The position numbers and the translations under genes are program-made. Positions 32,159-40,773 of a stretch of DNA of 43,653 bases are shown here, one piece after another. The notes under the pieces were generated by a model, which ran no database searches, was not told the DNA's origin, and saw only the letters and a program-made list of their open reading frames with translations. This stretch comes from an uncultured Nitrospirota bacterium (lineage in GTDB: Bacteria; CG2-30-53-67). The stretch covers positions 1 to 43,653 of the forward strand of contig CAMYMF010000005.1 of NCBI GenBank assembly GCA_947259355.1, read 5' to 3'. Positions within the stretch are counted from its first letter, which is position 1. Each line of letters starts with the position of its first letter.

Positions 32159-33784
32159 CTAATCGTAGTCGTAGGCTCCCCGGTCGATCACCGGTATCTC
32201 TTCGAAGTTCTCATGGGGCGGCGGCGAGGGGATCTGCCACTCGAGCGTCTTGCCTCCCCACGGGTCGGCCGCCGCGCGCTCCCCTTTGCGCAACCCCATC
32301 AGCAGATTTGCAAACATGATGATGAGTCCCGTCACCAGGATCCACGATCCCACGGTGGCAATGGTGTGACCCATTTGAAACTGCGGCAAAAAATCATAGT
32401 AACGTCGCGGCATCCCCTGCAGCCCGAGCACGAGCATGGTGAAATAAAAAACGTTGAACCCGATGAACATGATGGTGCACGCCAGGGTGGCTGTCCGCTG
32501 CGAATACATCCGCCCGAACATCTTGGGGTACCAGTAGTGCAGCCCCGCAAAAAAGGCAAAGGCTGTCCCGCCAAACATGACGTAGTGGAAATGGCCCACC
32601 ACAAAGTAGGTATCGTGGATATGCACGTTCACCGAAAGCGCGCCCTGCATGAGCCCTGTGAGACCGCCAATGGAAAAGAGAAAGATGAAGGCCAAGGCGA
32701 AGAGAAAGGGCGGCGCGATCAGAATGGAGCCCTTGTAGAGGGTCGCCACCCAGTTGAAAACCTTGATGGCGCTCGGGATCGCCACCAAAAAGGTAATGAA
32801 GGAGAAAATGACATTGGCCGTGTAGCTCTGACCGCTGACGAACATGTGGTGCCCCCATACCAGAGAGCCCAGTGCAGCAATGGCCACGCTGGAATAGGCG
32901 ATGGCCTTGTAGCCGAAAATGGTACGGCGCGCAAAGACGGGGATGATTTCAGTGATCACACCCATGCCCGGAAGAATCATGATGTAGACCGCCGGATGGG
33001 AATAGATCCAGAAGAGATGCTGGAACAGGATGGGATCCCCTCCCTTGGTGGGATCGAAGATCCCCACGCCGAAGAAGCGCTCCAGAATCACCAGCAGCAG
33101 GGTAATCCCGATGATGGGCGTTGCCAGGACCTGCACCCAGGCCGTGGCATAGGTCGCCCAGACGAACAGGGGCATGCGATTCCATGTCATGCCTGGGGCC
33201 CGGAGCCGGTGAATGGTTGTCACGAAATTGAGCCCCGTCAGGATAGAGGAAAAACCGAGTACAAACGCGGCGAAAACACCCAGCGTGACATTGGTGCCCG
33301 TCCGGAGGCTATAGGGTGCGTAAAAGGTCCAACCCGTATCGGGCGGTCCGCCCCCGGTGAACAGGGCAATCACAGCAATCATGGCCCCGCCGATGTATAG
33401 ATACCAGGACATGAGATTGATGCGCGGGAACGCCACATCCTTGGCCCCGATCAGGATGGGGAGACAGAAATTACCGAAGATCGCCGGCACTGCGGGGATG
33501 ACAAAGAGAAAAATCATGATCACCCCGTGCAGGGTGAACATGGCATTGTAGGTCTGCGCCTTGACGATGGTCTCGCCCGGGGTCAGCAGCTCCAGGCGCA
33601 TCAGCACGCCGAGGGTAATGCCGACGAAATAGAGCGCAAGAACCGAGATCAGATAGAGAATCGCAATCCGCTTGTGGTCGGTGGTCAGCAGCCACGAGAG
33701 GATGCCGCTGTATCGACCGCCCTCTACCAGGTAGCTTCGTCCCGACGCATGGGATCCGTAGGCCACACTACTCGTGTCGCTCAT
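32159..33784 (-). CDS. coxA: Cytochrome c oxidase subunit I (type A2 heme-copper oxidase)
   Basis: 541 residues, twelve membrane helices. Heme and copper ligands are present: FTLHGVIMIF (heme a), WIYSHPAVYIMILPGMGV (CuB His and cross-linked Tyr), VWGHHMFVSG (CuB His pair), and VVGHFHYVMFGG (heme a3 and heme a His). The motif YSHPAV instead of the GHPEV of mitochondrial-type enzymes is the hallmark of A2 oxidases, in which Tyr-Ser replaces the D-channel Glu. Reduces O2 to water and pumps protons. Its ATG overlaps the stop of the SCO gene by four bases. Evidence for aerobic or microaerobic respiration. Confidence 0.97.
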   Translation of the reverse strand: MSDTSSVAYGSHASGRSYLVEGGRYSGILSWLLTTDHKRIAILYLISVLALYFVGITLGVLMRLELLTPGETIVKAQTYNAMFTLHGVIMIFLFVIPAVPAIFGNFCLPILIGAKDVAFPRINLMSWYLYIGGAMIAVIALFTGGGPPDTGWTFYAPYSLRTGTNVTLGVFAAFVLGFSSILTGLNFVTTIHRLRAPGMTWNRMPLFVWATYATAWVQVLATPIIGITLLLVILERFFGVGIFDPTKGGDPILFQHLFWIYSHPAVYIMILPGMGVITEIIPVFARRTIFGYKAIAYSSVAIAALGSLVWGHHMFVSGQSYTANVIFSFITFLVAIPSAIKVFNWVATLYKGSILIAPPFLFALAFIFLFSIGGLTGLMQGALSVNVHIHDTYFVVGHFHYVMFGGTAFAFFAGLHYWYPKMFGRMYSQRTATLACTIMFIGFNVFYFTMLVLGLQGMPRRYYDFLPQFQMGHTIATVGSWILVTGLIIMFANLLMGLRKGERAAADPWGGKTLEWQIPSPPPHENFEEIPVIDRGAYDYD

Positions 33785-34605
33785 CCCGCCTCCCGACCGG
33801 ACAGTCTGCCCTTGCCCACCAACACTGCCAGCAGGACAAGGGCGAAGAAGATAATCACCGAAGCCGTGACTTTGAGGATGTTGAAGACATACGTTCTCCC
33901 TTCAGGATCGTAGCTGAAACAGAACAGCAGCGCCCGACGGATCGTCGGCCCGACCCGGCCCTCGGAGGCCTCTGTCAGGGCCATTTTCACATCGAAGGGG
34001 AGATAGGTCAGCCCGTAAAGATAGCGCACCACCTTGCCGCGCGGCGAAAGCACCATCAAGGCTGCCGGATGCTCAAAGGCCTCTCCCTGTCGCTGGAAAT
34101 TGAATCCGACGGCATCGGTCAATCGGCGGATAGCCCCAGGATCTCCCGTCAGGAAATGCCACCGCTCCTCGGGAAAGGGCTTGCCGATGGCCTTGAGAAA
34201 GTTCTTCTTCCGCTGCCGCGCCAGCTCGGGGGTGTCCGTCTCGTCAAAACTGAGGGTGATGACGTTTAAGGGCTCGCCGGCCTCAGGGGTCAGCCGTGCG
34301 AGCAGTTGCGCCACGCTCCCCAGAATGCGGGGGCAGACATTGGGGCAGGTATAGTACACAAGAGAGAGAATCGTTGGCCCGTCGATGAGCTCGCGCAGCG
34401 AGACGGCCGCGCCCGCTTCATCGGTGAATGTCACGTCCAACGGCACCGAATCGCCCAGCTTCTCATCGATACCAAGGGCAGCGGAGGCTGCCGTCGGCTC
34501 CGGATGTTGATGTTGTCCATGCGTTGCATGCTTCTCTTCGCCCCACGCGGGAAGCGCCAAGATCAGCATGGCGAAGCTGCTGAGGAAAAATCTCTTCCGT
34601 GTCAA
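33781..34605 (-). CDS. SCO1/SenC-family copper chaperone with C-terminal membrane anchor
   Basis: 274 residues. N-terminal signal (FFLSSFAMLILALPAWG), His-rich segment (HATHGQHQHPEP), thioredoxin-like domain with Cu-binding C-x3-C in YYTCPNVCPR and the distal His in GEAFEHPAALMVLSP, then a C-terminal helix (VTASVIIFFALVLLAVLVG). Delivers copper to the CuA centre of CoxB. The TTG at 34605 is preferred as start because GGAGG lies 6 bases upstream and the signal peptide begins there; no ATG gives a full signal sequence. First gene of the cox operon, with a promoter at 34703-34731. Confidence 0.9.
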   Translation of the reverse strand: MTRKRFFLSSFAMLILALPAWGEEKHATHGQHQHPEPTAASAALGIDEKLGDSVPLDVTFTDEAGAAVSLRELIDGPTILSLVYYTCPNVCPRILGSVAQLLARLTPEAGEPLNVITLSFDETDTPELARQRKKNFLKAIGKPFPEERWHFLTGDPGAIRRLTDAVGFNFQRQGEAFEHPAALMVLSPRGKVVRYLYGLTYLPFDVKMALTEASEGRVGPTIRRALLFCFSYDPEGRTYVFNILKVTASVIIFFALVLLAVLVGKGRLSGREAG

Positions 34606-34702
34606 CGGTATCCTCCGTTTGGGTCGGTTCTTCACAGGAGAGCTGGAAGCATGAACCGGAGCGGATTTTGAAAATAGGCGTCTTGATGCATATCGGCCCA
34701 CG

Positions 34703-34731
34703 AGTATAGCCAACGCTGCTGATTTTGTAAA
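34703..34731 (-). promoter_or_regulatory. sigma70-type promoter of the cox operon
   Basis: Minus strand TTTACA, 17 bases, TATACT: five of six matches in each hexamer. Predicted start near 34696, giving a leader of about 90 nt before the SCO start. Confidence 0.7.
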
Positions 34732-34812
34732 ATGATTTTTTGTGGACAGGTTGGAGGACTTCACGCACGCCGTTGGCAACCCACCCAGGGGCAGACTCGA
34801 GCTGTTGTGAAG

Positions 34813-37290
34813 TTAGAGCAGATCCGATTCGGCCCGTCGCAGCGGCTCGCGCTCCGGCGTAGCACCGATGGATCGGGAATCCATTTCAAAGAAATCGACC
34901 TCTTTGGCGTTCTTCACCGGCGCGTACTCCCGGGGCTCCGTTCCCTTCTTGAAGCACTCCAGATAAGTCGACTCGGACCCTGCTGAGGGAAGAAGACCCG
35001 TCTCCGCATCAACTTTGACGAAAATCACCCCAGGAGGTGCAATAAAGGGCTTTTTCTCCCAATCCCGCGTTGCATCCTTCATGAAGGAGAGCCAGATGGG
35101 ACCGGCGGCCTTGGAGCCGCTCTCCGACTGACCCAGGGGACGCATGTCGTCGTAGCCGACCCAGACACCGGCCACCAGATCCGGGACAAAACCGATATAG
35201 AGCGCGTCGAGAAAGTTGTTGGTCGTGCCTGTCTTGCCCGCGGAGGGACGGCCCAGCTCCTTCATCTCACGGCCCGTACCGTATTTGACCACGTCCTCCA
35301 GCATGCTGGTCACCACATAGGACAGATCCGGGTCGATGCCGTCGTAAACCCGGACATGGTTCTCTTCGATCACGTTGCCGTCATAGTCGAGGATTCGGCG
35401 GATGAAATACGGCTGGGTCCGCTTGCCGCCGTTGGCGAACACCCCGTACGCAGCGGTGAGTTCCTGAAGCGTCAGCACGGACGAGCCCAGTGCCAGCGAG
35501 TAGTCCATGGCCAGGGGGCTCGTAATGCCGAGCCGCTCGGCAAAATTGATGACGTGGCCGATCCCCACCTTCTGCAGCAGTTTTACCGTCACCACGTTGC
35601 GGGACTTGGCCAGCGCCACCCGCAGTCGCGTCGGGCCGTAGAATTTCTCACTGTAGTTGGCGGGCTTCCATTTCTCATCCATATTGGGATCCTGGAAGAT
35701 GACCGGCGTGTCGATGATCACCGAGGCCGGCGAGAACCCCTTTTCGATGGCCGCACCATAGATGATCGGTTTGAAGGCCGAGCCCGGCTGGCGTTTCGCC
35801 TGCACAGCCCGGTTGAACTCGCTCTTCTCGTAGTCGTAGCCGCCCACCATGGCCTTGATCTGACCCGTCCCGGGATCGAGCGCGATCATGGCCCCCTGCA
35901 CCTCCGGTTCCTGTTCCAGTGACAGGGGGTGCATGTCCAACTTGGCGTCAAAGGGGTGCACCTTGACCAGAATCCGATCCCCCGTGCGGACCACATCCGC
36001 CGGGCGCTTCGGCTCGATCCAGCGGACCCGGTCGGGATGGCCAGAGCGATCCAGCGGCATACCCTTCTTGGCCCACTGCAGCCCCTCGAAGGGGAGGTAC
36101 CCCATCTCCCCGCGGACCAGGACCCACGCGCCTTTGGCGCCCACTTTGGTCACAACCCCCTCGATGATCTGGTCCACACATATGGCCAGCGCGCTCTCGC
36201 TCCCATCCCCTCTGGACGGTTTGGCGTCCGCCGTCTGCTCGATGGCGGGGGGCACTTCTGCGGATGCCCTGCCCAGGGGACCGCGATAGCCGTGACGTTT
36301 GTCGTAGTCCCGGATCCCTGTGCGCACGGACACGGTGGCCGCCTGCTGCATCTCCTGATTCAAGGTGGTATAGACGTTCAGACCGCTCTGGTAGAGTTTC
36401 TGACTGCCATAGCGGCCCATGAGATAGCGGCGCACATGCTCGACGAAATAGGCATTCACATCGCGGCAGATCTCCTTCTCCGCCAACTTCAAGGCTTCCT
36501 CCTGGGCGGTCTTGCGCTGCTCGGCCGTGATGAAATGCTCGCTTTCCATGCGGCTCAACACCACGGCGCGGCGCGCCACGGCCTCTTCAGGCCGTTTGAA
36601 GGGATCAAAACGGCTCGGAGACTTGGGCAGTGCCGCCAAGACGGCCATCTCACCCAGTGTCAGTGCGCTCGCCGGTTTGCCAAAATAGGTTTGTGCGGCG
36701 GCCTCGACGCCGTAGGCACCTGCCCCGAAATAGATCTGATTCAGATAAAGCTCCAGGATCTCGTCCTTGGAGAAGCGGCCTTCGATGTCCATGGCCAGGA
36801 GCATCTCCTTCAGCTTACGGCGCATCTTACGCTCGGGGGAAAGAAAAAGAGTCTTGGCCAGTTGCTGGGTAATGGTGCTGCCGCCCTGGGTGATCTGCTT
36901 GGCCCGGTAGTTCGCCCAGAAGGCGCGGGAGATGCCTTGGAGGTCGATTCCCTTGTGATGGTAGAACCGGGCATCCTCAATGGCGATGAAGGCCTTCACC
37001 AGTAGATCTGGGACCTCCGCGAGGGGGAGCAGAATCCGCTTTTCGATGTAAAAGCTGCCGATGGGCTGGTCGTTATCGGAGTAGACCGTGGTGATGAGGC
37101 TGGGCCGATAGTCCTTCAGCGCATTCACATCGGGGAGGTCCTTGCGAAGCTGCAGATAAAAGTGCAGCCCGAACCCTGCCAGAAAAACCATCCCGACAAA
37201 AACCACAACCCCAACCAGCGACAATGACCAGACGAGAAAAGATCTTCGTCTCTTCGAGCGCTCTGTCTTCTTCGCTTTCTTATCCGCCAT
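34813..37290 (-). CDS. mrcA: Class A penicillin-binding protein 1A (bifunctional transglycosylase/transpeptidase)
   Basis: 825 residues. Cytoplasmic basic N-terminus, single membrane anchor (about 20-45), glycosyltransferase domain (about 70-245) with catalytic Glu in EDARFYHHKGID and GGSTITQQLAKTLF, an OB-like linker domain with a long insert (about 330-470), and a transpeptidase domain with SxxK (PGSAFKPI, about 502), SxN (AKSRNVV) and KTG (SAGKTGTTNNF). Polymerises and cross-links peptidoglycan in the periplasm. ATG 37290 has AGGA 6 bases upstream. Follows the zinc-ribbon gene by 24 bases on the same strand, so probably the same transcript. Confidence 0.96.
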   Translation of the reverse strand: MADKKAKKTERSKRRRSFLVWSLSLVGVVVFVGMVFLAGFGLHFYLQLRKDLPDVNALKDYRPSLITTVYSDNDQPIGSFYIEKRILLPLAEVPDLLVKAFIAIEDARFYHHKGIDLQGISRAFWANYRAKQITQGGSTITQQLAKTLFLSPERKMRRKLKEMLLAMDIEGRFSKDEILELYLNQIYFGAGAYGVEAAAQTYFGKPASALTLGEMAVLAALPKSPSRFDPFKRPEEAVARRAVVLSRMESEHFITAEQRKTAQEEALKLAEKEICRDVNAYFVEHVRRYLMGRYGSQKLYQSGLNVYTTLNQEMQQAATVSVRTGIRDYDKRHGYRGPLGRASAEVPPAIEQTADAKPSRGDGSESALAICVDQIIEGVVTKVGAKGAWVLVRGEMGYLPFEGLQWAKKGMPLDRSGHPDRVRWIEPKRPADVVRTGDRILVKVHPFDAKLDMHPLSLEQEPEVQGAMIALDPGTGQIKAMVGGYDYEKSEFNRAVQAKRQPGSAFKPIIYGAAIEKGFSPASVIIDTPVIFQDPNMDEKWKPANYSEKFYGPTRLRVALAKSRNVVTVKLLQKVGIGHVINFAERLGITSPLAMDYSLALGSSVLTLQELTAAYGVFANGGKRTQPYFIRRILDYDGNVIEENHVRVYDGIDPDLSYVVTSMLEDVVKYGTGREMKELGRPSAGKTGTTNNFLDALYIGFVPDLVAGVWVGYDDMRPLGQSESGSKAAGPIWLSFMKDATRDWEKKPFIAPPGVIFVKVDAETGLLPSAGSESTYLECFKKGTEPREYAPVKNAKEVDFFEMDSRSIGATPEREPLRRAESDLL

Positions 37291-37314
37291 CACATTTCCT
37301 GCTTCATCCGCATA

Positions 37315-37833
37315 TCATCCCGCGCGATCGTTCGGGCGGGGCGCGGTTTGCGGGGTTTCCGTTCCGCTCACCACAACGGCCGCCGTCGAGCCAACCGCCA
37401 GGCGATATCCCAAGTAGGCCGAGGCCAGCACGGCGAGCACCACCGCCATATAAAAGAAAAAACGGCCCCGGTGCCCCGCGCCCGCGAGATCCGTCGCCAA
37501 CCCGGCGCTTCGACTCCGTCGCCGCGCCGCGCCCGTCGATTCGCACTTGCTACAGACCGGGCGACCGGTCGGGCCAACCGGTGGATCCAAAGAGCCACCG
37601 CAGGCGATACAAAAACGATACGCGCCCCGGCCGATGGGCTGTGCCGTCTCGGGCTCGCGGCCTACCTCGCCCGGAGCCGCGGGCGGCTCGGCACGCTCGG
37701 TGGCATCACCCTTGCGCATCCGGATATGGAGCATCCGGCCGCAACTGCGGCATTTCGCCCGAATGGCTCCTCCCGTTAGACGCTCCTCGCTGACACGGTA
37801 TTCTCTGCCGCAGCCCGTACAACGAATACGCAT
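37315..37833 (-). CDS. MJ0042-type zinc-ribbon membrane protein
   Basis: 172 residues. N-terminal MJ0042 zinc ribbon (C-x2-C in RIRCTGCGREY and C-x2-C in AKCRSCGRML), a second four-cysteine knuckle (FCIACGG and VCSKCE), a basic stretch, then one membrane helix (FFFYMAVVLAVLASAYLGYRL) and a short Ala/Pro-rich tail. The zinc domains should be cytoplasmic. Start ATG 37833 is taken over a TTG at 37845; ribosome sites are weak for both. It precedes the PBP1A gene by 24 bases and may regulate or localise it, which is inference. No enzymatic motif. Confidence 0.75.
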   Translation of the reverse strand: MRIRCTGCGREYRVSEERLTGGAIRAKCRSCGRMLHIRMRKGDATERAEPPAAPGEVGREPETAQPIGRGAYRFCIACGGSLDPPVGPTGRPVCSKCESTGAARRRSRSAGLATDLAGAGHRGRFFFYMAVVLAVLASAYLGYRLAVGSTAAVVVSGTETPQTAPRPNDRAG

Positions 37834-37873
37834 GCGCCGCCCCAATCCAACAAACGGTATTTCAAAGGGTTAC

Positions 37874-37902
37874 ATTATAACGAACTACCTCCCGGAAAAC
37901 AA
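37874..37902 (-). promoter_or_regulatory. sigma70-type promoter for the zinc-ribbon and PBP1A genes
   Basis: Minus strand TTGTTT, 17 bases, perfect TATAAT. Predicted start near 37868, 35 nt before the ATG at 37833. Confidence 0.6.
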
Positions 37903-38092
37903 TCAAAAAGACTCGCCCCGTCCGAAAGCGGCCCAAACCAGGCTGTTGCGCGCCGGGGCCGTCATGGATGGGACCGCGTGCCTCCCTCGTCTCAGCCGGG
38001 CCTCACTCCGGCGTTGAATCGTGCCACACCGCATGATAGAGTGGTTCCCGGGACCAGGGATCCCGCAAGGAAGCCGCGCTGCAGGAGGGACC

Positions 38093-39172
38093 ATGGAGCG
38101 GATGCGACAGCTGGGGCAGTTTTTTCTCTTCGGGTTCGACGGCCTCGAGCCGAATCCTCATATTCTTAGGATGATTGAGGAACGCGGAATCGGAGGCGTC
38201 ATCCTCTTTTCCCGCAACATCCGGGACCCCCAGCAGACGGCCCGGCTCATCGAGTCGCTTCAGGACGCGTCGGAGACACCCCTTTTCATCGGAATTGACG
38301 AGGAGGGCGGACCGGTCTCCCGCCTTCGTCCGCCCTTCACCGCCTATCCCGGCAACCGGGCTGTGGGACTCTCGGGCTCCCCTGAGCTGGCCTACGGCTT
38401 CGGCCGGGCGCTGGCCCAGGAACTCTCGGCCGTCGGGATCAATCTCGATTTCGCCCCAGTGCTAGACGTTGACACCCACCGAGACAACCCCGTCATCGGC
38501 ACGCGAGCCTTCGGGGACGACCCTGAGGAGGTGGCCGCGCTCGGCTGCGCGCTCATCCGGGGCCTGCAGGAAAACGGGGTGCTCGCCTGCGGCAAGCATT
38601 TCCCCGGCCACGGCGACACGGCCCTTGACTCCCACCACGACCTGCCGCGGCTGCCGCACGACAAAGCGCGCCTTCGGGGAATTGAGCTCGTCCCCTTCGC
38701 GCGCGCCATCGCGGCCGGCGTCGAAACCCTTATGACCGCCCACGTCGTCTACACCGGCATCGATCCCGACCGGCCGGCCACGCTCTCGCCCCGGCTTATT
38801 CAGGGGCTGCTTCGCGAGGAACTCGGCTTCAACGGCGTCGTCTTCAGCGACGATCTGGAGATGAAGGCAGTGGCAACACCCTGGGGGATTGAACAATCGT
38901 GCGTCCTGGCGCTGCAGGCGGGCGTCGATATCCTGATCGTCTGCCACGACCCGGTGGCACAGGAAAAAGGGCTGCACGCCGTGCGGCGCGCGGTTGAGAC
39001 GGGAGATCTGACCCGGGATCAGATCGAAGCCGCGCTCGGCCGCGTCCTCGATCTCAAGCGAAGACGACTGGGAAAACCTTTCAAAGCCGACCCCGCAGTC
39101 ATCCGAAAACATGTCGGCTCAGAGGCCCATGGGAAGCTCGCCGCCCGCATGGCAAGTTATCTCGAGGCATGA
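38093..39172 (+). CDS. nagZ: Beta-N-acetylhexosaminidase NagZ (GH3)
   Basis: 359-residue single-domain GH3 enzyme that removes N-acetylglucosamine from 1,6-anhydro-muropeptides in cytoplasmic cell-wall recycling. The signature KHFPGHGDTALDSHHDLP (about 167-184) includes the NagZ-specific His-containing loop that acts as general acid/base, and the nucleophile Asp is in VVFSDDLEMKA. No signal peptide. ATG 38093 is chosen for AGGAGG 5 bases upstream; the frame is open further upstream but without support. Divergent from PBP1A, giving a local peptidoglycan synthesis/recycling pair. Confidence 0.94.
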   Translation: MERMRQLGQFFLFGFDGLEPNPHILRMIEERGIGGVILFSRNIRDPQQTARLIESLQDASETPLFIGIDEEGGPVSRLRPPFTAYPGNRAVGLSGSPELAYGFGRALAQELSAVGINLDFAPVLDVDTHRDNPVIGTRAFGDDPEEVAALGCALIRGLQENGVLACGKHFPGHGDTALDSHHDLPRLPHDKARLRGIELVPFARAIAAGVETLMTAHVVYTGIDPDRPATLSPRLIQGLLREELGFNGVVFSDDLEMKAVATPWGIEQSCVLALQAGVDILIVCHDPVAQEKGLHAVRRAVETGDLTRDQIEAALGRVLDLKRRRLGKPFKADPAVIRKHVGSEAHGKLAARMASYLEA

Positions 39173-39183
39173 TCATCATCAAT

Positions 39184-39230
39184 CTCGGCCAATCTCGGAC
39201 CCCACAAGTCGACCACAAGACGTGGCCGAG
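39184..39230. terminator. Inverted repeat between convergent nagZ and gshA
   Basis: CTCGGCCA (39184-39191) and TGGCCGAG (39223-39230) are perfect 8-base arms with a 31-base loop in the 63-base space between the two stop codons. A bidirectional terminator is possible, but the loop is long and there is no T tract. Confidence 0.3.
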
Positions 39231-39235
39231 CTACC

Positions 39236-40597
39236 CTACGGAGCCTCTTTTGCCAGCGCAACCCCCTCGAAATACGAGCAGTAGCGGATCAGCCGGGACA
39301 CATCGTGGTGCCAAGCGTCCCATTTCTCCAGCAGGATTTCGGCGGGGGTCTTTCCTTGCTTGAGAACGAGCGCCTCAATGGGGGCCAAAAGATCCGACGC
39401 TTCGCCCTGGCGGCGAAGCCCGTCTCCCGCAATCCGGATGAGCTCTTGGGCCATCCCCAGAAGGGGCGTGCCACGGACGCGGGCCTGCAGCCCCTCGCGA
39501 CAGATGTCACGATGCAAGGCCTGCCGCTCCTCGATGCGCCAGTCGCGAACCAGCTCCCAGGCGGCGCGCCGGGCCTCCGGATCGTATAATATCCCGGTCC
39601 AGAGCGCTGGCACGGCGAGCACCAGGTGCGGCGGCTGGGCATCGGCGCCGCGCACTTCGAGATACTGCTTGAGCCTGACCTCGGGAAAGAGGGTGCTCTG
39701 ATGCAGGTCCCAGTCCTCACGTGTGGCCCGGAGCCCTGCATGCCCGCGCGCCATGAAGTCACCGAAGAGAATCCCGTGCATCGGGATCCAGCGCTGGTCC
39801 CGAACGACAAACATCATCGGCACCTGCAGCGCATACCGGAGGTAGTCTTCAAAGGAAGCGTCTTGCTCGAACACGAAGGGGAGCAGGCCGCAGCGGTCGG
39901 GATCGGTGTGGCGCCAGACATGTTCGCGGCGCGTGAGAAAGCCGTTGGGCCGGCCGGCGGAAAGGGGCGAGTGGGCGAAGATGGCTGAGACAACGCTCGT
40001 GATGCCCATGGCGGTGCGGAGCTTCTCCATGGCATCGGCCTCGTTGGTGTAGTCGAGATTCACCTGCACGGTGGCGGTGGCTTTCATCATGGCCTCGGAG
40101 AGCCTGCCCTTCTCTTTGAGGTATGGGGCCATGATGGCGTAGCGGCACTTGTCGACAAAGGGAATCGCGTCGGTCCGACTGAAGGGGTGCATGCCGATAC
40201 CGATGAAATCGATGTGCCAATCGCGTGTAACTGCGCGCAGCTGCTCCACGTAATGGGACAGCTCCGAGGCCACCGCCCAAAGGTTGGCCTGTGGTGCGCC
40301 TGAGAGTTCTATCTGCGCGCCGGGCTCGATGGTGATGTTGGAATCGTCCCGGCCGATCAGGCAGATCAGCTGATTCGCTTCGCACAGTGGAGACCAGTTG
40401 GCGTCGGCCAGCATCCTTTCCAGGATGCGGCGCACACCGCGTCTGCCTTCAAAGGGGATGGCCTTGCCGCTGTCGGCCGCAATACCGAAGAGCTCATACT
40501 CGCCGCCGATGCGCAGCGCCGCGGCCGGCTTACGCCCTTCATCAAAGTAGTGCAGCAGATCGTCGTAACAAATGGGCACTGCACCCGGTGCTGACAT
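39236..40597 (-). CDS. gshA: Glutamate-cysteine ligase (plant/alphaproteobacterial-type GshA)
   Basis: 453 residues. Joins glutamate and cysteine with ATP, the first step of glutathione synthesis. Family marks: GGEYELFGIAADSGKAIPFE, EPGAQIELSGAPQANLW, FIGIGMHPFSRTDAIPFVDK, ATVQVNLDYTNEADAMEKL and HSPLSAGRPNGFLTRR. These identify the plant-type GshA (also related to EgtA). ATG 40597 has GGAGG 5 bases upstream and sits about 60 nt after a predicted start. Divergent from the gshB-like gene with overlapping promoters. Confidence 0.93.
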   Translation of the reverse strand: MSAPGAVPICYDDLLHYFDEGRKPAAALRIGGEYELFGIAADSGKAIPFEGRRGVRRILERMLADANWSPLCEANQLICLIGRDDSNITIEPGAQIELSGAPQANLWAVASELSHYVEQLRAVTRDWHIDFIGIGMHPFSRTDAIPFVDKCRYAIMAPYLKEKGRLSEAMMKATATVQVNLDYTNEADAMEKLRTAMGITSVVSAIFAHSPLSAGRPNGFLTRREHVWRHTDPDRCGLLPFVFEQDASFEDYLRYALQVPMMFVVRDQRWIPMHGILFGDFMARGHAGLRATREDWDLHQSTLFPEVRLKQYLEVRGADAQPPHLVLAVPALWTGILYDPEARRAAWELVRDWRIEERQALHRDICREGLQARVRGTPLLGMAQELIRIAGDGLRRQGEASDLLAPIEALVLKQGKTPAEILLEKWDAWHHDVSRLIRYCSYFEGVALAKEAP

Positions 40598-40622
40598 GCC
40601 ACCTCCCCGGACGTGTTGCGTG

Positions 40623-40651
40623 TTGACTCCATGGGGCCACTCTGCTAAGGT
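40623..40651 (+). promoter_or_regulatory. Candidate promoter for the gshB-like gene
   Basis: TTGACT, 17 bases, TAAGGT (weak -10). A GTGAG-CA-CTCAC palindrome (40650-40661) lies between this and the opposing gshA promoter and could be a shared operator. Predicted start is near 40658. Confidence 0.35.
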
Positions 40652-40664
40652 GAGCACTCACTGC

Positions 40665-40694
40665 ATTATAGGCGATCTAGCACGCGTTTGTCAG
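40665..40694 (-). promoter_or_regulatory. sigma70-type promoter of gshA
   Basis: Minus strand CTGACA, 18 bases, perfect TATAAT; predicted start near 40658, giving a leader of about 60 nt to the gshA ATG. Faces the weaker gshB promoter. Confidence 0.6.
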
Positions 40695-40773
40695 CTCAAA
40701 TGACGAATCGGCGCGACGAGAGAGGGGCCGGCGCTTCGCCCGGGCCCGCGATGGATCAGCACGGAAGACTCCC

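Noticed and set aside
32054-33400. A 448-codon plus-strand frame opposite coxA/coxC
   Set aside because: It mirrors conserved oxidase subunit I and its product is low-complexity and charged. It is a shadow of the real genes.
35929-37005. A 358-codon plus-strand frame opposite the PBP1A gene
   Set aside because: The minus strand carries all PBP1A motifs; no ribosome site or homology supports the plus-strand frame.
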